A stretch of DNA of 64,000 bases from Bacteroidia bacterium (GTDB taxonomy: Bacteria; Bacteroidota; Bacteroidia; JADZBD01). Below the pieces are notes generated by a model. It searched no databases. It was not told the origin of the DNA and was given only the letters and a program-made list of their open reading frames with translations. This document shows positions 35,578 through 44,238 of this stretch, piece by piece (the stretch's first letter is position 1; each line of letters begins with the position of its first letter). The DNA lies in contig JAGVMA010000057.1 of assembly GCA_020054095.1 (NCBI GenBank), positions 1 to 64,000 on the forward strand. The letters are read 5' to 3'. A program made the translations under genes and the position numbers.

Positions 35578-36291
35578 TTATGCACTCAAAACATTTTCTT
35601 GTTTAATTAAGTCTTCGCCTCTCATACGTAATAAAATTTGTGCCACCGTTAAAACATCTTTACGACAATAGTTGGCAATACGTTCTAAATTTTTTTGATT
35701 GTAATACACATCGTATACCATGCTGCCATCAATATCATCTTTAGGTGTTTTTATTCCCAAAGTGTGCGCCAATAAATTTAAAGAGGTGTAGCTCTTATTA
35801 TCGCCAAATTTCCATAGCTCCATAGTATCTAAGTGTTTTATTTCCCATGGTTTTTTACCTGCTATGTTTAATATTTTCGGGATTTTAATTCCATTAATTA
35901 ACATTCTGCGAGCTATAAACGGGAAATCAAACTCCTTACCATTATGTGCACACAAAAGCGAATCGGTTTTATTAAAGTGTTTTACAAGCATGGCCGAAAA
36001 ATCAGAAAGTAATTTTTTCTCATCGTGCCCCGAAAAAATTTTAGTACGAAATTGCTTCTTGTTTATAAAACCAACTCCAATGCAGATTATTTTGCCAAAC
36101 TCGGCATAAATGCCTGCACTACGGTAATGTTCATCAGTTGTCTGGCTGGTCTTTCCATTTCTAAACAGTGTTTCCACTTTTTTATTCCATAAGTCTTTTG
36201 CTGTAGCATCTAATTTCACATAATGCTCATGCAAGGGAACAGTTTCAATATCTAAAAATAATACCGATTGTATTTTAATTTCACTGAGCAC
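35578..36291 (-). CDS. DEDD-type 3'-5' exonuclease
   Basis: Ribonuclease H-like exonuclease related to the proofreading domain of family B polymerases. Seen: 237 residues; motif I LFLDIETVPL (Asp14, Glu16), motif II LLCAHNGKEFDFPFIARRM (Asp), motif III IANYCRKDVLTVAQI (Tyr...Asp, DEDDy-type spacing). No polymerase domain follows, so this is a stand-alone nuclease; such genes are frequent in Bacteroidetes and their substrate is unknown. It is the last gene of a minus-strand run, 6 nt after the 434-residue amidohydrolase. Confidence 0.88.
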   Translation of the reverse strand: MLSEIKIQSVLFLDIETVPLHEHYVKLDATAKDLWNKKVETLFRNGKTSQTTDEHYRSAGIYAEFGKIICIGVGFINKKQFRTKIFSGHDEKKLLSDFSAMLVKHFNKTDSLLCAHNGKEFDFPFIARRMLINGIKIPKILNIAGKKPWEIKHLDTMELWKFGDNKSYTSLNLLAHTLGIKTPKDDIDGSMVYDVYYNQKNLERIANYCRKDVLTVAQILLRMRGEDLIKQENVLSA

Positions 36292-36297
36292 AGAATA

Positions 36298-37602
36298 CTA
36301 TTTGCCGTATTTTTTCATATAACGATTATACATTTCTGTTTGCTCGTTTTGTAAATCAATAGTTTTGCCTTGAATAAAAGCATGTGTTACATTATTGCTT
36401 ATCACATCAAGCGCATCTCCTACGGAAATAAACAGCGTTGCATCTTTGCCTTGTTCCAATGAGCCGCATTGAGCATCTACTCCTAAAATTTTTGCTGCAT
36501 TTAAAGTTATACTAGCCACTGCATCTTCTTTACTTAAGCCAAAACCAACAGCAGTGCCTGCCATAAATGGCAAGTTGCGAGTGTGTATCTGTTCCATATC
36601 GCCCGAATTATCTAAACAAAAAAGCACGCCTGCTTTTTGAAGCATTGCCGGCAACTTAAACACTAAATCGTAATCATCTTCAGGCCTATCAGGCAAATCG
36701 TGAATACGATTGATGATAACGCTCACATTGCTTTCTTTTAATATATCAGTAACCATCCAAGCATCGCGGCCGCCTATAATTACTATTTTTTTTACTCCCA
36801 TTTTCTTGGCAAAGAAAATAGATTCCGATATTTCTTTCATACCGTTTGCACGGATATAAAGTATTTGTGTGCCCGAAAAAATTCCGCGCATTGCTTCCAT
36901 GCGTAAATTTTTTTCATCCACTTTTTCGTTTTCGGAATATGCTTTTGCATCAGTAAAAAACTTTTTTAAATCACTTACTTCGTTGTCATAGTTTTTGTTT
37001 TTTTCTACCGGTCCCGGTTCAGCCCACCAGCCACCGCGTGTAACCATAGCAGGCCAGCTTAAATGTACACCATCATCTTTTTTCAAAACTGCATCTTCCC
37101 AGTTCCATCCATCTAAACTGAATATGGATGATGTTCCGGAAATGCGGCCACCGCGTGGACAAACCTGTGCAGTTAAAACACCATTTGTGCGCACTGTTGG
37201 TATTATTTTCGAATCGGTATTATAAGCAATGAGCGAGCGAACATTCGGAATTATTTTTCCTACTTCTTGCACATCGTTAGTTGAACGCACCGCACCTATC
37301 TCAACCAAACCAAGTGTGGAATTAGCTGCAATAAAGCCCGGGTAAACGTGCTTACCCATTGCATCTACGGTTACATCAAATTTGCTTACATCTATTTTCG
37401 ATGAAGTAGCATCAGCCACCAATGTTATTTTCCCGTCTTTAAATCCTATGTATGAATTTTGAATCACTTGACCATTGCCAATGTGAGCGGTTGCATTTTT
37501 TATTAAAACGCTTTTTGTTTGCTTAGGTGCGGGCACCGGTTTTTGCGCCACAGCAATAGTAGTAGCAAATATAAAGAGTGTTATATAATTAAGTGTTTTC
37601 AT
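36298..37602 (-). CDS. Secreted amidohydrolase-family protein, metal site incomplete
   Basis: 434 residues with a signal peptide (about 1-19, ending VAVAQ). The fold is amidohydrolase-like (composite beta domain AHIGNGQVIQNSYIGFKDGKI; late segments LNAAKILGVDAQCGSLEQGKDATLFI). The strand-1 metal motif HxH, expected after GKHVYPGF, is replaced by IAANSTLG, so a canonical zinc site cannot form. It follows the 1029-residue relative by 20 nt and shares its N-terminal layout, so the pair may form one periplasmic complex. Function unknown; possibly a non-catalytic partner. Confidence 0.85.
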   Translation of the reverse strand: MKTLNYITLFIFATTIAVAQKPVPAPKQTKSVLIKNATAHIGNGQVIQNSYIGFKDGKITLVADATSSKIDVSKFDVTVDAMGKHVYPGFIAANSTLGLVEIGAVRSTNDVQEVGKIIPNVRSLIAYNTDSKIIPTVRTNGVLTAQVCPRGGRISGTSSIFSLDGWNWEDAVLKKDDGVHLSWPAMVTRGGWWAEPGPVEKNKNYDNEVSDLKKFFTDAKAYSENEKVDEKNLRMEAMRGIFSGTQILYIRANGMKEISESIFFAKKMGVKKIVIIGGRDAWMVTDILKESNVSVIINRIHDLPDRPEDDYDLVFKLPAMLQKAGVLFCLDNSGDMEQIHTRNLPFMAGTAVGFGLSKEDAVASITLNAAKILGVDAQCGSLEQGKDATLFISVGDALDVISNNVTHAFIQGKTIDLQNEQTEMYNRYMKKYGK

Positions 37603-37622
37603 CCTTGAGTTGTGTTATAAAT

Positions 37623-40600
37623 TTAGTGTTGCTCCTCTTCCTCGTGTAAGTCCTCGCTAAACATATCGCCATAGTTTTCTAAATCTTCGCAATGATACAT
37701 TTTAGGTTTTTTAGGTGTAGGTTTTTGGGTGGGTGCTCCACCATTTTTCTCCATCAGCATTTTTTGAATAAGGCGTGCGCGTTCTTTTTTAATTTGTTCG
37801 CGCAATTCTAAATCTTTTACAATATCAAAATATACAACGCCTTCAATAATTGTTTTCTCTACTTTAGCAAAAACCGAAAGCGGGTTATCGCTCCAAAGCA
37901 CCACATCTGCATCTTTACCCACTTTTATGCTACCTGTTTTATTATCTAAGTGCAATGCTTTAGCAGGATTAAGTGTAATCATTTTAAAGGCATCCACCTG
38001 TGGCACATTTCCATATTTTACAACTTTGCCCGCTTCTTGATTTAATCTGCGCGCCATTTCGGCATCATCGGAATTAATACAAACATTTAACCCTAATGCA
38101 TACATGATAGCTGCGTTTTGCGGAATGGCATCGTACACTTCAAATTTATAGGCCCACCAATCAGAAAAGGTAGAAGCGCTTACACCATGCTGTTTCATCT
38201 TATCGCCCACTTTATATCCTTCTAATATATGAGTGAAGGTGTTTACTTTAAATCCCATAGAATCGCCTACGTGCATAAGCATATTAATTTCTGATTGAAC
38301 ATACGAGTGGCAAGTGATGAAACGCTTGTTGTTTAAAATTTCAGAAACTGTTTCCAAATCTAAATCTTTGCGAGGCATTTTAGCATTGGTTTTATCTTTG
38401 GGTGACAGGCCTTTATAAGCGTCCCATTGTTTTTGATATTCTTTGGCGCGTGTAAAATAATCGTAATATACTTGCTCCACGCCCATTCGCGTTTGCGGAA
38501 AGCGGACAGTGTTAAAATCGCCCCAGTTAGCTTGTTTCACATTTTCGCCAAGTGCAAATTTTATAAATCCATCGGCTCCTTTAATTTTCATTTCATCGGC
38601 ACTTGCTCCCCATTTTAATTTTACGAGCGATGATTGTCCGCCTATTGCATTAGCCGAGCCGTGCAATTGCTGAATGGCTGTAACACCGCCTGCAAGTTGG
38701 CGGTAAATATTTATATCATCCGGAAACACCACATCGCCAATTCTTACCTCAGCGCTCGATGATTGTGTGCCTTCGTTAACACCATTGCTAATTGCAATGT
38801 GCGAGTGCTCATCAATAATACCTGCTGTTAAATGTTTGCCAGTGCCATCTATAATTAATGCTTTCACGGTTTTGGGCACTTCTAAATTATCGCCAATGCG
38901 TACAATTTTGCCATCGGTTATCATCACATCTTTGTTTTGCAAAATCCCTTCTTGCTCGTTAGTCCACACGGTAACATTTTTAATAATAAGCGCATTCCAT
39001 CTGTTCATGAACTTTTGGAAAAACGATGAATCTAATTTTGTGCTGCCATAAGCATTAAAAGGATAAAGCACATCATCAAGCGTAGGCATTTGTTTTTTAG
39101 TGCTGTCTTTTTTCACGGTACTGGTTACAAATGCGCTGGTTAAATTTGCTTTCCAGTTAATCCAATCGCCATTACCTAATTGCCCTTTGCCCGAAAAACT
39201 CACGGGGGTTTCTTTAACCGATCCGGTTAAGCGTATAACTCCTTTTTCATCTTTTAAATTATAGTTTAGCGAGATAATGCTATTGGTGAGCGATAAGTTC
39301 ACACTAATTTTTGTGGTATCATTTAGCTGAATAATTGCTTTAGGTTTTTCAACATCGCCTTCTATTTTCAAATTCAGCTTGGCATTATTGCTCACCAATA
39401 AATCGTAATTACCTCGCACATCAATAATATCTAATGCATTAATAATGTATTGTTCGCCTGCCACCCAGTTTTGGTAAACAATGCATTTCTCGTCAAAAAT
39501 ATTTCCCGATGTGATAATAAAATTAGCAAGCATACCTACTTTTAACGAACCTATTTTAGTGCTTGCATTTAATAATTCGGCAGGTGTAAATGTGAGTGCT
39601 TTTAGTGCTGCTTTTTCAGTTAAACCATACTCTATTGCCTTGCGTAAATTTTTCCAGAAATCTTTTTTCTCTTTTAAATCGGCAGTAGTGAAAGCAAACG
39701 GAATAAAGTTTTTTTCAAATGCCGATGGGTTTAGCGGTGCCATTTCCCAGTGTTTCATTTCGGTTAATGTTACCATTAGTGCATCCACAGGGTCTTCCAC
39801 ATCATAAGCCATGGGGAAATTAAGCGGTAAAATAAATTTTGCATTCGTAAGTTTTATATCATCCATGCGCTGATACTCATTGCCGCTGCCCTTAATAATG
39901 TATTGCACTTTAAATTCATCGCCCACTTTATCGGCACGCACAGCCGAAAATTTATCGGTGGTTTCAAAAATTTGTGGTAGCTGTTGCAGCTTGTTAAATG
40001 CATCGAGTGCTATGTTATATTCCTCTTTATCAATTAATCCGTTGTACCAAAGTGCATCGTAATACGTTTGGCGCAATAGCGCTATACTTCCCATTAGCGA
40101 TGAAGGATAATCTTGAGTAGAACTTCCTTTTTCGAACGAATACATGGCTGCTGCTTTATCGTTTACCACCATGTTGTTTTCTTTATCCTTGCCAAGCATA
40201 ACTAATGCTGCTGAACCGCGCGCAATACCATCTTTATTAAATGTGAGCACGGTGCCAAATCCCATTTTGCGCATTTCTTCGGCCGATTTATTATCAGCAC
40301 TAAATAATTTAATGGCGTCCGTTTCGGGCTTTATAGCTTGATTCCAGTTGTAAGCGCCTTTGTTATTATTTTCCATTTGCGGACCGGGCTGCCAAGGTGC
40401 TTTTTTAATTTCGGGCATGCCATAAGTAGTGTAAGGGTCAATAAACGAGGGATAAATGCTTTTGCCTTTCATATCCATTACCACGGTGCCTTTAGGGATG
40501 ATAACGGTTGCTGCCGCCTGCACCACTTTTCCATCTTTAATAAGCAAGGTGGCGTTTTCTATTATGGTTTGATAATCAACATACAGTTTTACATTGGTAA

Positions 40601-40712
40601 AAGCATAATAGTTGTGATTATTATCGGGTGCGCCATTAACCTGGAATGTGGTAGTTTGTGCATTAACAAATACAAAACCAAATAGGGCAATTGCTGTAAA
40701 TAATTTTCTCAT
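37623..40712 (-). CDS. Large two-unit amidohydrolase-family protein, exported
   Basis: 1029 residues with a signal peptide (about 1-18, VFVNAQ). Seen: an N-terminal amidohydrolase-like half whose strand-1 motif is degraded (GKSIYPSFIDPYTTYG, no HxH) and a C-terminal half that keeps it (GKHLTAGIIDEHSHIAIS), with further ligands likely in RFITCHSYVQSE, TFTHILEGYK and CINSDDAEMARR. Only the second half should therefore bind metal and catalyse hydrolysis. Its tail is acidic and His-rich (EDLHEEEEQH). It is first in a unit with the 434-residue relative and an exonuclease. Such pairs recur in Bacteroidetes; peptidase or deaminase substrates are unassigned. Confidence 0.9.
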   Translation of the reverse strand: MRKLFTAIALFGFVFVNAQTTTFQVNGAPDNNHNYYAFTNVKLYVDYQTIIENATLLIKDGKVVQAAATVIIPKGTVVMDMKGKSIYPSFIDPYTTYGMPEIKKAPWQPGPQMENNNKGAYNWNQAIKPETDAIKLFSADNKSAEEMRKMGFGTVLTFNKDGIARGSAALVMLGKDKENNMVVNDKAAAMYSFEKGSSTQDYPSSLMGSIALLRQTYYDALWYNGLIDKEEYNIALDAFNKLQQLPQIFETTDKFSAVRADKVGDEFKVQYIIKGSGNEYQRMDDIKLTNAKFILPLNFPMAYDVEDPVDALMVTLTEMKHWEMAPLNPSAFEKNFIPFAFTTADLKEKKDFWKNLRKAIEYGLTEKAALKALTFTPAELLNASTKIGSLKVGMLANFIITSGNIFDEKCIVYQNWVAGEQYIINALDIIDVRGNYDLLVSNNAKLNLKIEGDVEKPKAIIQLNDTTKISVNLSLTNSIISLNYNLKDEKGVIRLTGSVKETPVSFSGKGQLGNGDWINWKANLTSAFVTSTVKKDSTKKQMPTLDDVLYPFNAYGSTKLDSSFFQKFMNRWNALIIKNVTVWTNEQEGILQNKDVMITDGKIVRIGDNLEVPKTVKALIIDGTGKHLTAGIIDEHSHIAISNGVNEGTQSSSAEVRIGDVVFPDDINIYRQLAGGVTAIQQLHGSANAIGGQSSLVKLKWGASADEMKIKGADGFIKFALGENVKQANWGDFNTVRFPQTRMGVEQVYYDYFTRAKEYQKQWDAYKGLSPKDKTNAKMPRKDLDLETVSEILNNKRFITCHSYVQSEINMLMHVGDSMGFKVNTFTHILEGYKVGDKMKQHGVSASTFSDWWAYKFEVYDAIPQNAAIMYALGLNVCINSDDAEMARRLNQEAGKVVKYGNVPQVDAFKMITLNPAKALHLDNKTGSIKVGKDADVVLWSDNPLSVFAKVEKTIIEGVVYFDIVKDLELREQIKKERARLIQKMLMEKNGGAPTQKPTPKKPKMYHCEDLENYGDMFSEDLHEEEEQH

Positions 40713-40741
40713 AAGTAGGTTATAAATCGTGCAAAGGAGAG

Positions 40742-40749
40742 CAAACCTA
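40742..40749 (-). promoter_or_regulatory. Bacteroidetes -7 promoter box
   Basis: On the minus strand TAGGTTTG matches TAnnTTTG, 29 nt upstream of the 1029-residue amidohydrolase ATG. Confidence 0.45.
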
Positions 40750-40815
40750 CATTTTTTTATTAAATAATAAAACCACCCTTTTGCAAGCGGTTAGCAAGCA
40801 GTTTTAGCGGTTTAT

Positions 40816-41853
40816 TTAAACTGTTTTCTTTGGCTTAGGTCGCAGCCTACTTTTGTGTACTGCATGTGCATTGGTTTTAATTTTTCCTTTGCGTAAAGTG
40901 CGTTGCTCCTCTATGGGCAATGCAGCTATTTTTTTACATTCGGCCGAGCAGCAGTTGTTCATTTTTTCGGCACAAGCAGGGCATTGTATAAATAATAAAT
41001 GGCAATCATCATTGGCGCAATTTACATGTGTATCGCACGGGTTGCCACACTGGTGGCATTGGGCTATCACATCATTTGTTATGCGTTCGCCCATGCGCTC
41101 ATCAAAAACAAAGTTTTTGCCTATAAACTTCGATTTTATTTTTTTTCGTTTCACTTCTTTGGCATATTCTATAATGCCGCCATATAATTGGTTTACATCT
41201 GTAAAGCCATTGTGTTTCATGTAGGCACTTGCTTTTTCGCAGCGGATGCCACCGGTGCAATAGAGTAATAATTTTTTTTCTTTTTTATCTTTCAGCATTT
41301 CGGCAACAAGCGGCAGCTCTTCTCTAAATGTATCGGCATCGGGGCAAATAGCGCCTTCAAAGCGGCCCACTTCACTTTCGTAATGGTTGCGCATATCTAC
41401 TACTATGGTATCGGGCAGGGCAAGTGCGGCATTAAATTCTTCGGCTGTTAAATGTTTGCCTACATTAGTTACATCGTAACTGTTATCGTTTAATCCATCG
41501 GCAACTATTTTATGTTTTATGCGCACTATTAGTTTATAAAACGATTTCCCATCATCTTCCACTGCAATTTTAAAAGGCATGTTTTTAAATCGCTCATCGG
41601 CATTAAGCATGTTTTTAAATTGCTCAAAATTATGTTCGGGTACACTTAGCTGTGCGTTAATGCCTTCTTTAGCTAAGTAAATACGGCCAAACACGCTTAG
41701 CTTGTTCCATTGCAAGTAAAGCTCATCGCGCAAAACGGGCGGCTCATTAATAATTACATAACGGTAAAACGATAGTGTAACGCGTCTAAACGGCTCGGCC
41801 ATTAATTGCTTTTTTAAAACACGCTTATCTATTTTATTGTGCAACTGTGCCAC
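40816..41853 (-). CDS. trhO: tRNA uridine(34) hydroxylase TrhO (rhodanese-like)
   Basis: TrhO/YceA hydroxylates wobble U34 (ho5U) in an oxygen-dependent way. Seen: 345 residues; N-terminal acylphosphatase-like domain ([42 protein letters not shown]), rhodanese domain ([19 protein letters not shown]) with the active-site loop [10 protein letters not shown] (Cys199), and a C-terminal Cys-rich zinc-type module ([11 protein letters not shown] ... CPACAEK ... CCSAEC). The start appears to be GTG 41853; an -7-like TATTTTTG on the minus strand ends about 5 nt before it, so translation may be leaderless or begin slightly further in. Single-gene unit. Confidence 0.93.
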   Translation of the reverse strand: MAQLHNKIDKRVLKKQLMAEPFRRVTLSFYRYVIINEPPVLRDELYLQWNKLSVFGRIYLAKEGINAQLSVPEHNFEQFKNMLNADERFKNMPFKIAVEDDGKSFYKLIVRIKHKIVADGLNDNSYDVTNVGKHLTAEEFNAALALPDTIVVDMRNHYESEVGRFEGAICPDADTFREELPLVAEMLKDKKEKKLLLYCTGGIRCEKASAYMKHNGFTDVNQLYGGIIEYAKEVKRKKIKSKFIGKNFVFDERMGERITNDVIAQCHQCGNPCDTHVNCANDDCHLLFIQCPACAEKMNNCCSAECKKIAALPIEEQRTLRKGKIKTNAHAVHKSRLRPKPKKTV

Positions 41854-41909
41854 AGTGCAAAAATAAGGGTTTTTGAAAAACTGAAGAGGGGATTAAGGAT
41901 GTTAATGAA

Positions 41910-42287
41910 TTAGTGGCTCGCCTTTGTTAGCTTGTATGTTTGGATTAAAACTTCGGTTGGGATTTTTAAATTGCTGTGCAAGATTCTAATCATTTCCAAT
42001 GTTAGTTTTCTTTTTTTGCTTAAAATTTCGCTGGCACGGCTTTTTAGCCCCACCACTTTAGCAAGGTCGGTTTGGTTGTAGCCATATTGCTCCATCCTAA
42101 ATTTTATTGCTTCTATCGGGTCAGGAAATCCAATAGGGAAATGTTCGTCTTCATATTTTTCAATTAAAATACTTAGCACCTCCAACTCATCACCTTCAGG
42201 GGATCCCTTCTTGGCATCAAATATTTTCTCAAGTCTTTCCAAAGCGTTTTGGTAATCCTTTTTTGTTTTAATTGGTTTTATAGTCAT
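41910..42287 (-). CDS. higA: HigA-type antitoxin
   Basis: Antitoxin and autorepressor of a type II HigBA system. Seen: 125 residues; an N-terminal helical part (KKDYQNALERLEKIFDAKKGSPEGDELEVLSILIEKYEDEHFPI) typical of the longer HigA group, then an XRE helix-turn-helix (EQYGYNQTDLAKVVGLKSRASEILSKKRKLT, about 67-97). It lies 5 nt downstream of higB, the toxin-first order characteristic of hig loci. HigA is intact although its toxin gene carries a frameshift. Confidence 0.88.
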   Translation of the reverse strand: MTIKPIKTKKDYQNALERLEKIFDAKKGSPEGDELEVLSILIEKYEDEHFPIGFPDPIEAIKFRMEQYGYNQTDLAKVVGLKSRASEILSKKRKLTLEMIRILHSNLKIPTEVLIQTYKLTKASH

Positions 42288-42292
42288 CTGTT

Positions 42293-42587
42293 TTAAATTT
42301 TAGCTGCATTTATTTTATCGTACTCGGCATGGGTTCCTATAAATCTAACCCAGAGCATACCATAATCATAATTTATTCTTACTATCAATCGGTATTTATT
42401 GCCTTTTATGTTAAACATCACTCTGTTGTTTTCTATAAAACTTGCGCTTGGATATTCTTTTTTTATTTCTTTTGGCGATTTCCATTCTGCTTTACTCGTT
42501 TCCTGAAAACCATGCTTTAAGCTGCTGTTGGCTATCGGCATGTTTTTCCAAAAATATCCTCAATATTTTTTTTGAAATTACTCTCAA
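42293..42587 (-). pseudogene. higB: HigB-type mRNA interferase toxin, frameshifted
   Basis: The canonical HigB N-terminus (RVISKKILRIFLEKHADSQQ, then QLKAW) is encoded from TTG 42587 in one frame. The rest (FQETSKAEWKSPKEIKKEYP ... GNKYRLIVRINYD ... FIGTHAEYDKI) is in another. The frames join if one base is removed from the A4 run at 42506-42509 (T4 on the coding strand). As sequenced, the first frame stops after a few residues (WFSGNE) and the second could only start at an internal ATG (42541), giving 82 residues without the first two HigB secondary-structure elements. Either a broken toxin or a single-base sequencing error. Confidence 0.78.
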
Positions 42588-42640
42588 TTAATTTTCTTTT
42601 GCCAAAGACAAGAAAAGTTCCCGAATTGGGAAAGTGAATT

Positions 42641-42910
42641 TTATAAAAAGTAAATTAGAAGCCAGAGAATAAAAATCCACAGTGTTTTAGCAAAAAATAT
42701 TTTCCAAGAAATGTATTTGTATTCTTCCCCGCTTTTAACAAAAGGATTGAATATGCTTAAAGATTGTATAGTCAGGAAGTAGTATATAATTTTTTTATAC
42801 CAAATTTGACTAAAATACTTGTCATAAAAATCAAAACTTATGCTCTCTGATTTAAAAACGAAAAATGGAATTAGCAGAATAATGATCAAACCAAATATAA
42901 CTTCAACCAC
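42641..42910 (-). CDS. Small membrane protein, unknown
   Basis: 89 residues from GTG 42910. Hydrophobic helices at about 4-20, 41-58 and 72-89, with a short charged loop between. No family recognised. It lies 17 nt after the ancestral stop of the DUF6338-like gene on the same strand and is probably its operon partner. Very AT-rich, like the rest of the island. Confidence 0.5.
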   Translation of the reverse strand: MVEVIFGLIIILLIPFFVFKSESISFDFYDKYFSQIWYKKIIYYFLTIQSLSIFNPFVKSGEEYKYISWKIFFAKTLWIFILWLLIYFL

Positions 42911-42927
42911 ATTTGGTGTTTTTGATT

Positions 42928-43707
42928 TTAATATATTTTTAGTCTCCTGGTCTCCTGATAGATATACGTTAAGTTAATATTTTTCATGGTTGAACAATCA
43001 ACCACTAAAATTGTTCCAGGTATTTCGACTCGCACTCGTTTATTTTCTCTAACTCTATATCGTTATGCATTTTGAAGAAAAACTTTACTAAGTTCATTGC
43101 ATTTACTATCGCTCAACTCATAATCTACTACTATGTCAGAATACAAATGAGTCCCACTGTTGGAATCTATCATAATGTCAACTTTTGTAAAAAGATGTTT
43201 TTTGTTTTTTTGCTTAAGATGCTTAAGTTTTTTAAAACCTCCATATTGACCATTAAATATGTAGAACCAGTAGTTTTTAAAGCGAAGTATTTTAAATTTT
43301 GTATCAAGTTTTGTTATCCTAATTATTCTTCCCGATAATGCCCCAAGTATGACAGCAATTAAGTACTGAAATCCAATAAAGGGGGTTACTTTATTAAGAA
43401 TTAAATTATTAAAAGTCGGCTGTGTAGCATCTTGTGTTTCTGTAAGTTTAATATCAGGATTGTTAATTTCCTTTAACTTGTCAATAATCATAGCTATATC
43501 AACTTCAACAAAAAAATAACTGTATAGTATAAATGATAAAATTACAATAGTTAACCCAGGTATAACAGATCTTGCTAAAAGACCTGCTAAATTTTGACCA
43601 GTGTTAAATTCTTTGGAAAATTCGCCATAAAAGTGAAGCCTTCTAAAGATTAAGCCAGGAAATAGTATTAGGACTAAAATTACAAAAAATCCAAAGGAAA
43701 TTTCCAT
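42928..43707 (-). pseudogene. DUF6338-like membrane protein with premature stop
   Basis: From ATG 43707: an N-terminal helix and FPGLIFRRLHFYGEFSKEF, two more membrane segments (about 49-70 and 112-130), then a cytoplasmic domain (GGFKKLKHLKQKNK ... IMIDSNSGTHLYSDIVVDYELSD). A TAA at 43063-43065 ends it after 214 residues, but the same frame continues for 44 more codons (RYRVRENKRVRVEIPGTILV, then VDCSTMKNINLTYIYQE) to TAA 42928. That continuation looks like the normal C-terminus of the family, so the gene appears to carry a nonsense mutation. Function of the family is unknown; such proteins are often in mobile or defence-rich regions. Confidence 0.6.
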
Positions 43708-43927
43708 TAGATTATAATCTCATTGTGGTGATTTTCGGATTCAGAAACCTGAATTTTTTCGTTAACGTCCTGCATTTTAATTTCATCAGATAGGATTTTT
43801 TTCCTTCCTTAGAAACGATTTTACTATTATCATTTTCGAAAATAGATTTTACCGCAAGAATCGCCAAAACTCCAAAAAGAATCTTAAACCAAGTTTCTCC
43901 AATATCTGTATTTTCTGAATTTTTCAT
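43707..43927 (-). pseudogene. Small single-helix protein with a frameshift
   Basis: From ATG 43927: a short polar N-terminus and one membrane helix (TWFKILFGVLAILAVKSIF), then SKEGKK. After this the reading frame shifts in an A7 run (minus strand). Restoring one A gives ILSDEIKMQDVNEKIQVSES, then ENHHNEIII and a stop that overlaps the next ATG as TAATG, the expected coupled arrangement. Without the base the frame ends KITTMRL at 43712. It is therefore interpreted as the first gene of the membrane cassette, frameshifted. No family recognised. Confidence 0.6.
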
Positions 43928-44050
43928 CGTGTTAAATATCGTCAATTTTATTAAAATGCCTACTAATACCTTATTTAAAAATGAGATGTAAGTTGTTAAT
44001 AATCCATAAAATTATTAAAAATGTGCGAACATATTATTAATCTAAGCTCT

Positions 44051-44091
44051 ATTATTTCTGTTCCCGAAGCATCGGGACAGAAATAATTTTT
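44051..44091. repeat. Long hairpin built on the CCCGAAGCATCGGG palindrome
   Basis: A 16-bp stem with one bulged T (44051-44067 and 44072-44087), AGCA loop and a short T-run after it. The core 15-mer is identical to 1176-1190. It lies between two divergently oriented genes, where a terminator is not needed, which supports a mobile palindromic element. The rest of 43946-44238 shows no coding stretch. Confidence 0.65.
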
Positions 44092-44238
44092 GTTTTAAAA
44101 ATCTACTGCCTTATCCTCTACTCATAATGCTGCGTTATAAAGTCATATTACAATCGTGTAAGGTCAGTTTGTTTTGTTGTAAACTCATTCTATTTTAATC
44201 TGTGGTTAGTTTACATTTGTATATGCTGTACAAAAAAC

